From: Alphaproteobacteria bacterium
GTDB taxonomy: Bacteria; Pseudomonadota; Alphaproteobacteria; UBA8366; Aestuariispiraceae
NCBI GenBank assembly: GCA_006844765.1
Contig: SPJV01000211.1
Coordinates: forward strand, 1 to 60,030
Length of the DNA stretch: 60,030 nucleotides
Direction of reading: 5' to 3'
Shown: positions 52,576 to 60,030 of the stretch, in pieces
How the letters are laid out: each line of letters opens with the position of its first letter
Numbering within the stretch: position 1 is the stretch's first letter
Program-made: the position numbers and the translations under genes
Notes under the pieces: model-generated
What the model was told of the DNA's origin: nothing
Seen by the model: the letters and a program-made list of their open reading frames with translations, nothing else
Database searches by the model: none

Positions 52576-53145
52576 TTATCCTGCCGCGCGAACTTCAACC
52601 ACTTCCGGAATATAGTGCCGTAACATATTCTCAATGCCCATTTTCAAGGTCGCGGTAGAGCTTGGGCAACCGGCGCATGCGCCGCGCATCGATAAAAAGA
52701 CAACGCCTTTTTCGAACCCGTGGAAGACAATATCACCACCATCTTGCGCCACGGCAGGACGCACGCGCGTATCCAAAAGCTCCTTAATTTGGGAGACGAT
52801 AACACCGTCTTCTTCGCTACTGGATTGGGCGGCTTCTCCAGCATCGGTCACGCCGGCATTCATGATCGGGCGATTGGCCGTCAGATGCTGCATAATGACA
52901 CCCAGGATCGCCGGCTTCATGACATACCATTCGGCATCAGCATTCTTGGTGACAGTGATAAAGTCACCGCCCAAGAAAATCGCTTCGACCCCTTCAACAG
53001 CAAACAGTGCCGCAGCAAGAGGTGAGCGTTCTTCCGCGTCCTCCTGATTCGGGAAATCCGCTGTGCCGGACCCACCCATGACATCGCGTCCGGGCAGGAA
53101 TTTAAGCGTCGCCGGATTTGGCGTCTGTTCCGTCTGAATGAACAT
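52576..53145 (-). CDS. NFU1/NfuA-type iron-sulphur scaffold protein
   Basis: Carrier that delivers 4Fe-4S clusters to target proteins. It has the mitochondrial NFU1 layout: an N-terminal Nfu_N domain (FIQTEQTPNPATLKFLPG, about 1-90) and a C-terminal NifU domain with VRPAVAQDGGDIVFHGF and the cluster-binding CxxC at Cys157 and Cys160 in RGACAGCPS. Length 189 is normal for alphaproteobacteria. It lies 147 bases downstream of the universal stress protein gene with its own terminator. Confidence 0.94.
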   Translation of the reverse strand: MFIQTEQTPNPATLKFLPGRDVMGGSGTADFPNQEDAEERSPLAAALFAVEGVEAIFLGGDFITVTKNADAEWYVMKPAILGVIMQHLTANRPIMNAGVTDAGEAAQSSSEEDGVIVSQIKELLDTRVRPAVAQDGGDIVFHGFEKGVVFLSMRGACAGCPSSTATLKMGIENMLRHYIPEVVEVRAAG

Positions 53146-53169
53146 CGTTTCGATCCTTGTTTACATCAA

Positions 53170-53190
53170 CGCGCGATCCGCAATCGCGCG
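53170..53190. promoter_or_regulatory. Inverted repeat upstream of nfuA
   Basis: CGCGCGAT-CCGCA-ATCGCGCG, a perfect 8-base repeat with a 5-base spacer, lies 24 bases before the nfuA start. It is a possible regulator site (iron or Fe-S regulators have such symmetric sites) or a leader hairpin. The regulator cannot be identified. Confidence 0.4.
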
Positions 53191-53236
53191 AACATCCTCG
53201 TACCAAAATGGGCTTTTATAAGTTGAAGGCAAAATG

Positions 53237-53249
53237 GGGCCGCAGGCCC
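53237..53249 (-). terminator. Weak hairpin terminator after the universal stress protein gene
   Basis: GGGCC-TGC-GGCCC on the minus strand, followed by CATTTTGCC, about 45 bases after the usp stop. The T-run is short, so termination is probably incomplete. Confidence 0.5.
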
Positions 53250-53292
53250 TCCTAATCAAGTCCCTCAATAGTCGGTCAGGAATCTGCCCAGA

Positions 53293-53817
53293 TCAGGCGA
53301 GTTGCTCAACCTCTTCAAGCGATAAGGTGCCGGGGACGATCGTGAACGGTGTCCGCAGTCGGCCCGCGCCCTTGCCCAGAATGAAACTGATGATCGGACC
53401 GGGTCCATCGCCATTAGCGCTCGCTGCCAAGACAACGATGGAAATAGAGCGATCTTCCCCCAAGAGGTTGAAGAGCTCTTCGGCGCGGTTTCCCTCGCGA
53501 ATATGGACGGTGGGAGGAGAGCCGGCAACGGCCTCCGCCTCTCCACTGAAGCCTCGCATCAGGCTTTCCGCAGCATCACGGCGTTCCTGCTGCATCAATT
53601 CGCCAACACCAACCCAGTGCTGGAATTCTGCCGGTTCCATGACATGCAACAGGGCGACGCGTCCTCCTGTGTTCCGAGCACGCAAACAGGCGAAATGCAG
53701 GGCAACGGGCATTTCCTCACTGTCATCCACGACGACAAGGAATGTCCGGGACGCCGCCGGTGACATATCTGGGTCGTCATTCTCTGGCGCATCGAATGTC
53801 GGACTATCGGATAACAT
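53293..53817 (-). CDS. Universal stress protein family protein
   Basis: UspA-type single-domain protein of 174 residues: an N-terminal FLVVVDDSEEMPVALHFACLRARNTGGRVALLHVMEP and a C-terminal SISIVVLAAS plus a final GRLRTPFTIVPGTLSLEEVEQL. The ATP-binding GX2GX9G(S/T) loop is altered, with NGDGPGPIISFILGKGAG in its place, so nucleotide binding is uncertain. The N-terminal 25 residues are acidic and probably disordered. It lies 147 bases after folC and before nfuA on the same strand. Confidence 0.85.
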   Translation of the reverse strand: MLSDSPTFDAPENDDPDMSPAASRTFLVVVDDSEEMPVALHFACLRARNTGGRVALLHVMEPAEFQHWVGVGELMQQERRDAAESLMRGFSGEAEAVAGSPPTVHIREGNRAEELFNLLGEDRSISIVVLAASANGDGPGPIISFILGKGAGRLRTPFTIVPGTLSLEEVEQLA

Positions 53818-53964
53818 GAGCTCTCCCTTTTCTCATTGCCGATGGGGAAGTCTAGCAGCAAGTTGGGCGGGCTCAAAACGCTTCTCGCAAGCCCTTGGTT
53901 TGAGTGGGGGAATCCGGAAAACTGATGTCTGCCGAACAGCGTAAAGACACCAAATACGCAAACC

Positions 53965-55281
53965 TTACCGATGGTCGCGAAGAACCCGGCCAGCCAGATA
54001 AAGCGAACCGCAGATCATCAAACGGCCAGGTTCCGTTCCGCCTGCCTTGGCGAGGGCTTCGGAAAGCCCCCGGGCTGTATCGGCATGATGCCCGACCGAC
54101 CGAGCCGCTTCCGCCAGCTCTTCGGCAGGAATGGCGTTTTCCTCTCCCGGTATTGCCAAGGCCGTCAGACTGTCGGCAACGGTGGCCAGGGGGGCGAGGA
54201 ACTGATCGGCGGCTTTACTATTCAACATCCCGCAAATCAGATGCAGTGGTTTGGGCTTGCGGCCCGCAGCCACATCCAGTTCGCGCCAACGCTTTGCCTC
54301 AGTCGCCAGAATTTCACCGGCGGCCTGATTGTGACCGCCATCAAGCCAGACCTCCCACCCAGGAAGATTGTCCAGCGCCGGGCCGGCGGTAAGCTGCTGC
54401 AGGCGCGCTGGCCATTCCGCCCGCGCCAAACCATCGACAAAGGCTGCGTCATCCAGTGCAAGACCGGCTTGCCGCAGCTTGATCGCCGCCGCAAGCGCTG
54501 TTGCCGCATTGCCCCGCTGATGCGCTCCGCCCAAAGCGATCCCGGGAATAGTGCCGGACCAATCAGCGCTTTCAAAGGTAAATCCATCTTCCGATGGTAC
54601 AAAGGTCCATTCCCGATCATGCCGAAACTGAAGGGCGCCAACGGCATCCGCCGTCGCACCCAAGACAGCATCAACCTCGGGGACCTGCGGTGCCGTAATC
54701 GCAGGGACATTATGCTTTTGGATCGCTGCTTTCTCTGCTGCGATAACCGGTAGGCTGTCCCCCAGGAACTGCATGTGATCCATCGAGATAGGGGTAATCA
54801 CGCTCGCAGCCGGATGGTCGACGACATTGGTTGAATCAAGCCGGCCACCCAGTCCCGTCTCCAACAACAGGATGTCCGCCGGGGTATCCGCAAAGGCCTT
54901 GAAGGCCGCGCAAGTGGTGATTTCGAAAAACGTGATCGGGCGGTCACCATTCTTGCGCTCACAAAATTCCAACAGATCGGCAAGTGCCTCTTCCGCGATC
55001 AACTCGCCCGCCAGTCGGATACGCTCATGGAACCGCACAAGATGCGGGGACGTGTAGCAATGAACCTTAAGTCCGGCTGCCTCTGCAATGCCACGTAGAT
55101 TGGCAACGACGGAGCCCTTCCCATTCGTCCCCGCCACATGCACGACTGGCGGAAGCTTCATCTGCGGATCGCCCAGCTTCGACAGCAAATCGGTCGTCCG
55201 GCCAAGCGACAGGTCGATCACCTTGGGGTGCAACCCCATAAGGCGGTTCAAAATAACATCGGTGCTGGGATAAGTCGTCAT
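53965..55281 (-). CDS. folC: Bifunctional dihydrofolate synthase/folylpolyglutamate synthase
   Basis: Mur-ligase-family enzyme that joins glutamate to dihydropteroate and to folates. The P-loop AGTNGKGSVVANL is at about 50-62 and the substrate segment CYTSPHLVRFHERIRL follows; the central ALLETGLGGRLDSTNV and ITPISMDHMQFLGD match the FolC consensus. The C-terminal domain contains WLDGGHNQAAGEILA. Length 438 is normal. It follows accD by 17 bases, completing the trpFBA-accD-folC order. Confidence 0.95.
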   Translation of the reverse strand: MTTYPSTDVILNRLMGLHPKVIDLSLGRTTDLLSKLGDPQMKLPPVVHVAGTNGKGSVVANLRGIAEAAGLKVHCYTSPHLVRFHERIRLAGELIAEEALADLLEFCERKNGDRPITFFEITTCAAFKAFADTPADILLLETGLGGRLDSTNVVDHPAASVITPISMDHMQFLGDSLPVIAAEKAAIQKHNVPAITAPQVPEVDAVLGATADAVGALQFRHDREWTFVPSEDGFTFESADWSGTIPGIALGGAHQRGNAATALAAAIKLRQAGLALDDAAFVDGLARAEWPARLQQLTAGPALDNLPGWEVWLDGGHNQAAGEILATEAKRWRELDVAAGRKPKPLHLICGMLNSKAADQFLAPLATVADSLTALAIPGEENAIPAEELAEAARSVGHHADTARGLSEALAKAGGTEPGRLMICGSLYLAGRVLRDHR

Positions 55282-55297
55282 CGCGGCAGTTCCGGGT

Positions 55298-56272
55298 TTA
55301 GGCGCGCGGCTCTTCCGCGTCCGGGGCCGGTTGGTCCGTCGGGGTTACTTCTTCCCCATCTGGCTTCGGGATATCCAACCCATCGCCTTCCGGCGCCGGC
55401 AAGGCCGGTGTTTCCGCCTCTTCCGGGCTGCTGCACAGCAAGTCTAGAAGGCGCGTCAGGGTTTCCTTCAGCTTGGCGCGCGGAACGACCATATCGATCA
55501 TCCCATGCTCCAGAAGATATTCCGCAGTCTGGAATCCGTCCGGCAGTGTTTCCCGTACCGTCTGTTCAATGACCCGGCGACCAGCGAAACCGATCAAGGC
55601 GCCCGGCTCCGCGATATGCAGATCACCCAACATGGCGAAACTGGCCGAGACACCGCCCGTGGTCGGGTTTGTCAGCAGGACGATGAAGGGAAGCCCGGCT
55701 TCCTTGACTTCCTCAACCGCAATCGTGGTTCGCGGCAATTGCATGAGGGACAAGATCCCTTCCTGCATACGCGCCCCGCCGGAGGCTGGAATTGCAATCA
55801 AGGGGGCCCCTTGCATCACCGCCAAACGAGACGCTGTGACCAGGCCTTCTCCAACCGCCATGCCCATGGAGCCGCCCATGAACTTGAAATTGAACAGGGC
55901 GACAACAATGTCTCGCCCGCCCATTTTTCCGCTGGCGACTGTGATCGCATCCTTCTCGCCGGTCTTGTTCTGGGATTTTTTAATCCGGTCTGTATAGCGT
56001 TCGCTGTCCCGGAATTTTAGCGGATCGACCTTCACGGTCGGCAGCTCAACCTCACGATACACACCATTGTCGAACAGCATTTCCAGCCGTTGCTTAAGCG
56101 GCGGGGACATGTGATTTCCGCAATGCTGACAGACATGCAGATTTGCTTCCAGATCGCGATGGAAGATCATCTGGCCACAGGAATTGCACTTGTGCCAAAG
56201 ATTGTCCGGCACTTCCGGTTGACCGACCAGCGCCTTAAATTTCGGCAGCACGTAATTGGTAAGCCAGCTCAT
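55298..56272 (-). CDS. accD: Acetyl-CoA carboxylase carboxyltransferase subunit beta
   Basis: Transfers the carboxyl group to acetyl-CoA, with AccA, in fatty acid synthesis. The N-terminal zinc ribbon has Cys29, Cys32, Cys48 and Cys51 (CNSCGQ and CQHCGNH), typical of bacterial AccD. The crotonase fold contains GSMGMAVGEGLVTA and SGGARMQEGI. The C-terminal 50 residues are acidic, Pro-rich and variable. Length 324 is slightly long because of that tail. It lies 84 bases after trpA on the same strand. Confidence 0.95.
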   Translation of the reverse strand: MSWLTNYVLPKFKALVGQPEVPDNLWHKCNSCGQMIFHRDLEANLHVCQHCGNHMSPPLKQRLEMLFDNGVYREVELPTVKVDPLKFRDSERYTDRIKKSQNKTGEKDAITVASGKMGGRDIVVALFNFKFMGGSMGMAVGEGLVTASRLAVMQGAPLIAIPASGGARMQEGILSLMQLPRTTIAVEEVKEAGLPFIVLLTNPTTGGVSASFAMLGDLHIAEPGALIGFAGRRVIEQTVRETLPDGFQTAEYLLEHGMIDMVVPRAKLKETLTRLLDLLCSSPEEAETPALPAPEGDGLDIPKPDGEEVTPTDQPAPDAEEPRA

Positions 56273-56356
56273 CCGATTCCCGTTCCCGTGATGTCTCTCA
56301 ATCGCCGCAACAGCTCTGTTTCTAACAGTATCGGCGTCATTCCTGGCAACTATGCC

Positions 56357-57223
56357 TTAGCGTGTCGACTTCCGCACGCCGGCAGCAAGCTCCCCTACAT
56401 ATTCGAGCACGGCAGCCGCCGTTTCGGGAGCAGCCTTGCCGTTATCATCGACGCGATCCTCGACCTTACGGACGATGGCAGACCCAATCACCGCCGCATC
56501 TGCTGCCGAGGCAATCGACTGCGCCTGATCCGGCGAGGTGATCCCGAAACCAACCACAATCGGCAGGTCCGTATGCCGCTTGATCCGCGCAACCGCTTCC
56601 GCCACCGGGTCCGCTTCAATCTCCCGCGTACCGGTAATACCCAGTATCGATACGTAATAAACGAAGCCGGAGGCATTCGCCAGCACCGTCGGCAACCGCA
56701 CATCATCCGTCGTCGGGGTCGCCAGGCGGATGAAGTTAACCCCTGCCTTCAGGGCCGGGATGCAAAGCTCTTCATCCTCTTCGGGTGGCAGATCGACCAC
56801 GATCAACCCATCAACCCCGCATTCCTTCGCATCATTCAGGAAGCGGTCAACGCCATAGGAATAGATCGGGTTGTAATACCCCATCAGTACCAAGGGTGTC
56901 TCCGTGTCACCTTCCCGAAAGGCTTTCGCCATTTTGAGGGTCTTGGCCAGTGTCTGGCCATTCGTGAGCGCGCGTAGTGAAGACGCCTGGATCGCCGGAC
57001 CATCCGCCATCGGATCGGTGAAGGGCATGCCGATTTCAATGATATCGGCCCCTGCGGCCGGCAGGCCTTTGATGATCTCCAGGGAGGTGTCGCAATCGGG
57101 ATCACCGGCGGTGATGAATGTGACAAGTCCACCGCGTCCCTCAACCTTCAACGCCTCAAAACGCGCTGAAATCCGACCGGAATCCGCACCCCGTTCTGCG
57201 ATGGGCAATGATACTGTGCTCAA
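56357..57223 (-). CDS. trpA: Tryptophan synthase alpha subunit
   Basis: Splits indole-3-glycerol phosphate to indole and glyceraldehyde 3-phosphate, passing indole to TrpB. Catalytic Glu63 lies in ADIIEIGMPFTDPMADGP and the phosphate-binding FGI segment with PDQAQ near the end is seen as VVGFGITSPDQAQ. The start is TTG (57223), overlapping the trpB stop as TTGA, so translation is coupled to TrpB in equimolar amounts. Length 288 is normal. Confidence 0.96.
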   Translation of the reverse strand: MSTVSLPIAERGADSGRISARFEALKVEGRGGLVTFITAGDPDCDTSLEIIKGLPAAGADIIEIGMPFTDPMADGPAIQASSLRALTNGQTLAKTLKMAKAFREGDTETPLVLMGYYNPIYSYGVDRFLNDAKECGVDGLIVVDLPPEEDEELCIPALKAGVNFIRLATPTTDDVRLPTVLANASGFVYYVSILGITGTREIEADPVAEAVARIKRHTDLPIVVGFGITSPDQAQSIASAADAAVIGSAIVRKVEDRVDDNGKAAPETAAAVLEYVGELAAGVRKSTR

Positions 57224-58443
57224 AGCTCAACCCCCAACAATCCGGCGACCGTCGCGACATCCTTGTCACCGCGCCCGCATAAATTCATGCAGATGATATG
57301 ATCCTTGGGCAAGTCTGGGGCGATCTTCATAACATGCCCCAGGGCATGAGATGGCTCCAGCGCCGGGATGATCCCTTCCAGCTTACTGCATAGCTGAAAC
57401 GCCTCCAACGCGTCCTTGTCGGTGGCGGAGACATAGTCAACACGACCGGTATCCTTCAGCCAGCTATGTTCCGGCCCGATCCCCGGATAGTCCAACCCGG
57501 CAGAGATCGAATAAGGCTCGACCACCTGTCCGTCATCATCCTGGATCAGATACATCCGGTTGCCGTGCAGAACACCCGGCCGCCCGCCCGTCAGCGAGGC
57601 CGCGTGCTCTCCGGTCTCAATGCCATGGCCCGCTGCCTCAACGCCGGTGATTGTGACGCTTTCATCATCCAGGAAAGGATGAAAAAGGCCCATCGCGTTC
57701 GATCCGCCGCCGATGCAGGCTACCAACTGGTCCGGCAACCGGCCTTCCGCTTCCAGCATCTGCTGCTTGGTTTCATTCCCGATCACCGACTGGAAGTCCC
57801 GAACCATCGCGGGATAGGGGTGCGGGCCAGCAACGGTACCAATGATGTAGAAGGTATCTTCCACATTGGCGACCCAGTCGCGCAGCGCTTCGTTCAGCGC
57901 ATCCTTCAAGGTCTTCGATCCACTTTCGACAGCCTCAACCTCTGCCCCCAAAAGCTTCATCCGGAAAACATTTGGCGATTGCCGCTCAACATCGACAGAT
58001 CCCATATAGACCTTACAGGGCATGTCGAAGAGCGCACAGGCGGTCGCCGTTGCGACCCCATGCTGCCCAGCCCCTGTTTCGGCAATGATCCGGGTCTTAC
58101 CCATGCGGCGCGCCAACAGGATCTGCCCCATCACATTGTTGATCTTGTGCGATCCGGTGTGATTCAGCTCATCACGTTTGAAATAAATTTTGGCGCCGCC
58201 AAGATGTTCGGTGATCCGCTTGGCGTAGTAGAGCGGGCTCGGACGACCAACATAGTGCTTGGCGTAGTAGTCGATATCCGCCTGATAGCCCGGATCCGCC
58301 TTCGCAGCTTCATATGCCGTTTCGACATCCAGGATCAGCGGCATCAATGTCTCAGCGACAAATCGCCCGCCATACAGGCCGAAATGGCCGCCTTCATCCG
58401 GACCGGTCCGGTAGCTATTCGCCTTTGCCGTTGCGTCGCTCAT
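57220..58443 (-). CDS. trpB: Tryptophan synthase beta subunit
   Basis: Pyridoxal-phosphate enzyme that condenses indole and serine to tryptophan. The PLP lysine is Lys100 in ELNHTGSHKINNVMGQ, and the phosphate-binding loop is GGGSNAMGLF. The N-terminal EGGHFGLYGGRFVAETLMPL and C-terminal ALEPSHALGHVMKIAPDLPKDHIIC are diagnostic. ATG 58443 gives 407 residues; an in-frame extension upstream is not supported. It lies 89 bases after trpF and overlaps trpA. Confidence 0.97.
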   Translation of the reverse strand: MSDATAKANSYRTGPDEGGHFGLYGGRFVAETLMPLILDVETAYEAAKADPGYQADIDYYAKHYVGRPSPLYYAKRITEHLGGAKIYFKRDELNHTGSHKINNVMGQILLARRMGKTRIIAETGAGQHGVATATACALFDMPCKVYMGSVDVERQSPNVFRMKLLGAEVEAVESGSKTLKDALNEALRDWVANVEDTFYIIGTVAGPHPYPAMVRDFQSVIGNETKQQMLEAEGRLPDQLVACIGGGSNAMGLFHPFLDDESVTITGVEAAGHGIETGEHAASLTGGRPGVLHGNRMYLIQDDDGQVVEPYSISAGLDYPGIGPEHSWLKDTGRVDYVSATDKDALEAFQLCSKLEGIIPALEPSHALGHVMKIAPDLPKDHIICMNLCGRGDKDVATVAGLLGVEL

Positions 58444-58532
58444 ACCCGATCGCCCTGCCTTTCTGATAACATGCCCCATGATAGGGAGCGCGCGGGGATA
58501 TAGAACACCGATGGGGTTCTGTCCATAACCCG

Positions 58533-59180
58533 CTAGGACCCTTTAACCGCCTGAAGAAATGCCGCGATCTTGGCGGGGTCTTTCTGCCCAGGCGCCGATT
58601 CGACGCTGGATGACACATCCACCGCCGGCGCTTTGCTCACCCGCAGGGCAGTCGCGACACTATCCACCGTGATCCCACCGGCCAGCATCCAGGGAAGCGG
58701 TGTCTCCAACCCATCCAACAACATCCAGTCAAACGCCGCGGCATTGCCGCCAGGGCGGGTCGCATCCTTCGGCGGTTTGGTATCGAACATCAGCCAATCC
58801 GCGACGTCTTGATATTTATCCTTCACGGGCAGGTCTTCGGCCTCTGCCACATGGATGACTTTCACAATGCCCCTGCCGGTCCGCGCCTTCAGTTCCGCGC
58901 AGCGTTCCGGTGGCTCTTTGCCATGCAGCTGCAGAAAATCGAGGGGGACATGTGCCAAAACACGGTCAATTGCGGCATCATCCGGGTCGACGAACACGCC
59001 GACCTTCAGCATATCGGGCCGAGCGCGGGCCACCAGCATCGCCGCGTCATCCGGGGAGATATTACGAGGGCTTTTCGGGAAAAACATCAGACCGCAGAAA
59101 TCGGCGCCATGCCGCGATGCCGCTTCCATCGCCGCCGGATCGGTTATCCCACAGATTTTCGCCTTTGCTGTCATGGCCAT
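58533..59180 (-). CDS. trpF: Phosphoribosylanthranilate isomerase
   Basis: TIM-barrel isomerase for the third step of tryptophan synthesis. The start MAMTAKAKICGITDP carries the catalytic Cys of the KICGIT motif, FCGLMFFPKSPRNIS and VGVFVDPDD follow, and near the end MLAGGITVDSVATAL and DVSSSVESAPGQKDPAKI form the phosphate-binding site. Length 215 is normal. It precedes trpB and trpA in the usual alphaproteobacterial order. Confidence 0.95.
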   Translation of the reverse strand: MAMTAKAKICGITDPAAMEAASRHGADFCGLMFFPKSPRNISPDDAAMLVARARPDMLKVGVFVDPDDAAIDRVLAHVPLDFLQLHGKEPPERCAELKARTGRGIVKVIHVAEAEDLPVKDKYQDVADWLMFDTKPPKDATRPGGNAAAFDWMLLDGLETPLPWMLAGGITVDSVATALRVSKAPAVDVSSSVESAPGQKDPAKIAAFLQAVKGS

Positions 59181-59206
59181 TCAGATAGAGGAGCACAGGC
59201 CACGCT

Positions 59207-60030
59207 TCAAGCCGCCTCGTCACCTTCCGCGTCTTCTTCTTCATCCTCCGGGTCCGGAAAGGCGATCCGGGAAAGGGCCGCCGCCGCGACTGCCAACAGA
59301 TAGAACCGACCCAACAGCAGGACCAGAACATCCAGCCTAAGCGCCGGATCCTGGAAAATCCGAAGGATCGCGTTCAGCCCGAAACCGACAAAGAAAAAAT
59401 CAATTGCATAGATAGACAATCCAATCGCCGCGACAAACTGAACGCGACCGGCAATGATCTCCGCCAACTGACTGAACCAGGTCGGGTCACCTTCCGCGGC
59501 GCGGGGAAGGCCTGAAGAGACAACGAACAGAAAGACGGAAACCGCGCCGAAACCAAACAGGCTGGAGAACAAGGGGCCGGGTAGAATCCCCGGATCACTT
59601 CCCCCGGACTGCGCCGGGAAAAAATCCATCAAGACAAGGCGGATCGTGCCGTTCAAAACATGCTGCGCCAGAAATATGCAGGCGAAGGCAAGCAGGAAGA
59701 TCAGTGTCTTTGACGACAGAAGCACACTGAAGGGACCAAACCGGGCGGGCTCCACCCCATTGCAGTCCCGGTACCATCCGGCCAGGAACAGACCAAAGGC
59801 CAAAAATTCGAAAGGGATGACCTGGAAATTCGGGATCACTGCCAGAAAACGCGGCAAATCAATGTCGCCGAGGTCAAGGGTTCTGGAGCCAAAAAGATAC
59901 AGCAGCAGAATGGGAAGGGCCGCATGGGCGGCAAAGGACGGCAAATTCGCAAAAGGCGCCGCAAAACTTTGTTTCAATAACCGCAGGACCTTTGGGGTAT
60001 CGCCCGGTTTTTCCGGGGTAAATTGATTTT
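59207..60030 (-). CDS. Multi-pass membrane protein, 5' end outside the window
   Basis: The reading frame stays open past the apparent TTG at 59977 to the window edge, with the in-frame start of NQFTPEKPGDTPKVLRLLKQ, so the true start lies beyond base 60030. The visible part has about five to six membrane helices (for example about 93-115 and 150-172 counted from the TTG) and an acidic C-terminal tail, EDEEEDAEGDEA. I do not recognise a family; the charged ends and helices suggest an inner-membrane protein. It precedes trpF by 26 bases. Confidence 0.72.
   Translation of the reverse strand, partial: NQFTPEKPGDTPKVLRLLKQSFAAPFANLPSFAAHAALPILLLYLFGSRTLDLGDIDLPRFLAVIPNFQVIPFEFLAFGLFLAGWYRDCNGVEPARFGPFSVLLSSKTLIFLLAFACIFLAQHVLNGTIRLVLMDFFPAQSGGSDPGILPGPLFSSLFGFGAVSVFLFVVSSGLPRAAEGDPTWFSQLAEIIAGRVQFVAAIGLSIYAIDFFFVGFGLNAILRIFQDPALRLDVLVLLLGRFYLLAVAAAALSRIAFPDPEDEEEDAEGDEAA

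Noticed and set aside
57466..58503. 345-codon plus-strand frame opposite trpB
   Set aside because: Antisense to an unambiguous trpB, composition like a reverse-frame artefact, no recognisable motif.
1..60030. CRISPR arrays, insertion sequences, prophage genes, integrases and tRNA or rRNA genes
   Set aside because: No regularly spaced repeats, transposase or integrase motifs, or tRNA-like folds were seen while reading the strand; a covariance-model scan would be the decisive test.

Overview
The window is a continuous stretch of an alphaproteobacterial chromosome, moderately GC-rich and densely coded, with no mobile element, prophage, CRISPR array, rRNA or tRNA that I could see. Gene content and order point to the Rhodospirillales and relatives. 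The markers are MipZ instead of Min, the ffh-rpsP-rimM-trmD-rplS-leuC run, dapF-mtaB-ftsY-ispZ, sdhAF4 divergent from htpX-rsmB, and trpF-trpB-trpA-accD-folC. I cannot name a genus. Both ends cut genes: a 2-hydroxychromene-2-carboxylate isomerase-like gene at 1-98 and a membrane protein running past 60030.

Layout. 1-4353 (mostly -): isomerase fragment, AmpD-like amidase, EamA transporter, TerB/J-domain protein, DUF3750 protein, lipoprotein. 4635-6936 (+): mipZ, VWA protein, membrane J-domain protein. 7111-14358 (+): sugar-nucleotide block galU, ugd and phosphomannomutase/phosphoglucomutase, then a HAD phosphatase and a DinG-type helicase. 14347-18643 (-): dimethylargininase, a fatty acid desaturase with a histone-H1-like tail, gshA, rsmE. 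18817-20897 (+): a VanB-type reductase overlapping queG. 20905-27768 (-): leuD, RDD-like protein, a 55-residue ORF, leuC, rplS, trmD, rimM, rpsP, ffh. 28225-32866 (+): XRE regulator, dapF, mtaB, ftsY, ispZ. 32875-33438 (-): NUDIX. 33505-37039 (+): TPR methyltransferase, a three-gene nitrile hydratase/thiocyanate hydrolase-type enzyme, a zinc-less dehydrogenase. 37161-39911: sdhAF4 (-), htpX and rsmB (+). 39908-42483 (-): gshB, a SirB1-type protein, a BON lipoprotein. 42590-46758 (-): CotH-like kinase, DUF4956 protein, VTC-type polyphosphate polymerase and O-antigen ligase, in overlapping reading order. 46894-48833 (+): WYL regulator under a palindromic operator, then two poorly known genes. 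48841-60030 (-): methylmalonyl-CoA mutase, Bax-like glucosaminidase, nfuA, universal stress protein, folC, accD, trpA, trpB, trpF and a truncated membrane protein.

Most of the window is core metabolism and translation. Three loci look accessory and are the best candidates for undescribed biology. The first is the O-antigen ligase/VTC/DUF4956/CotH operon, perhaps a cell-envelope polyphosphate or phosphorylation system. The second is the split-subunit cobalt-type nitrile hydratase operon with its TPR methyltransferase. The third is the desaturase carrying a long Lys/Ala tail. Functions are inferred from protein motifs read by eye; no database search was run.
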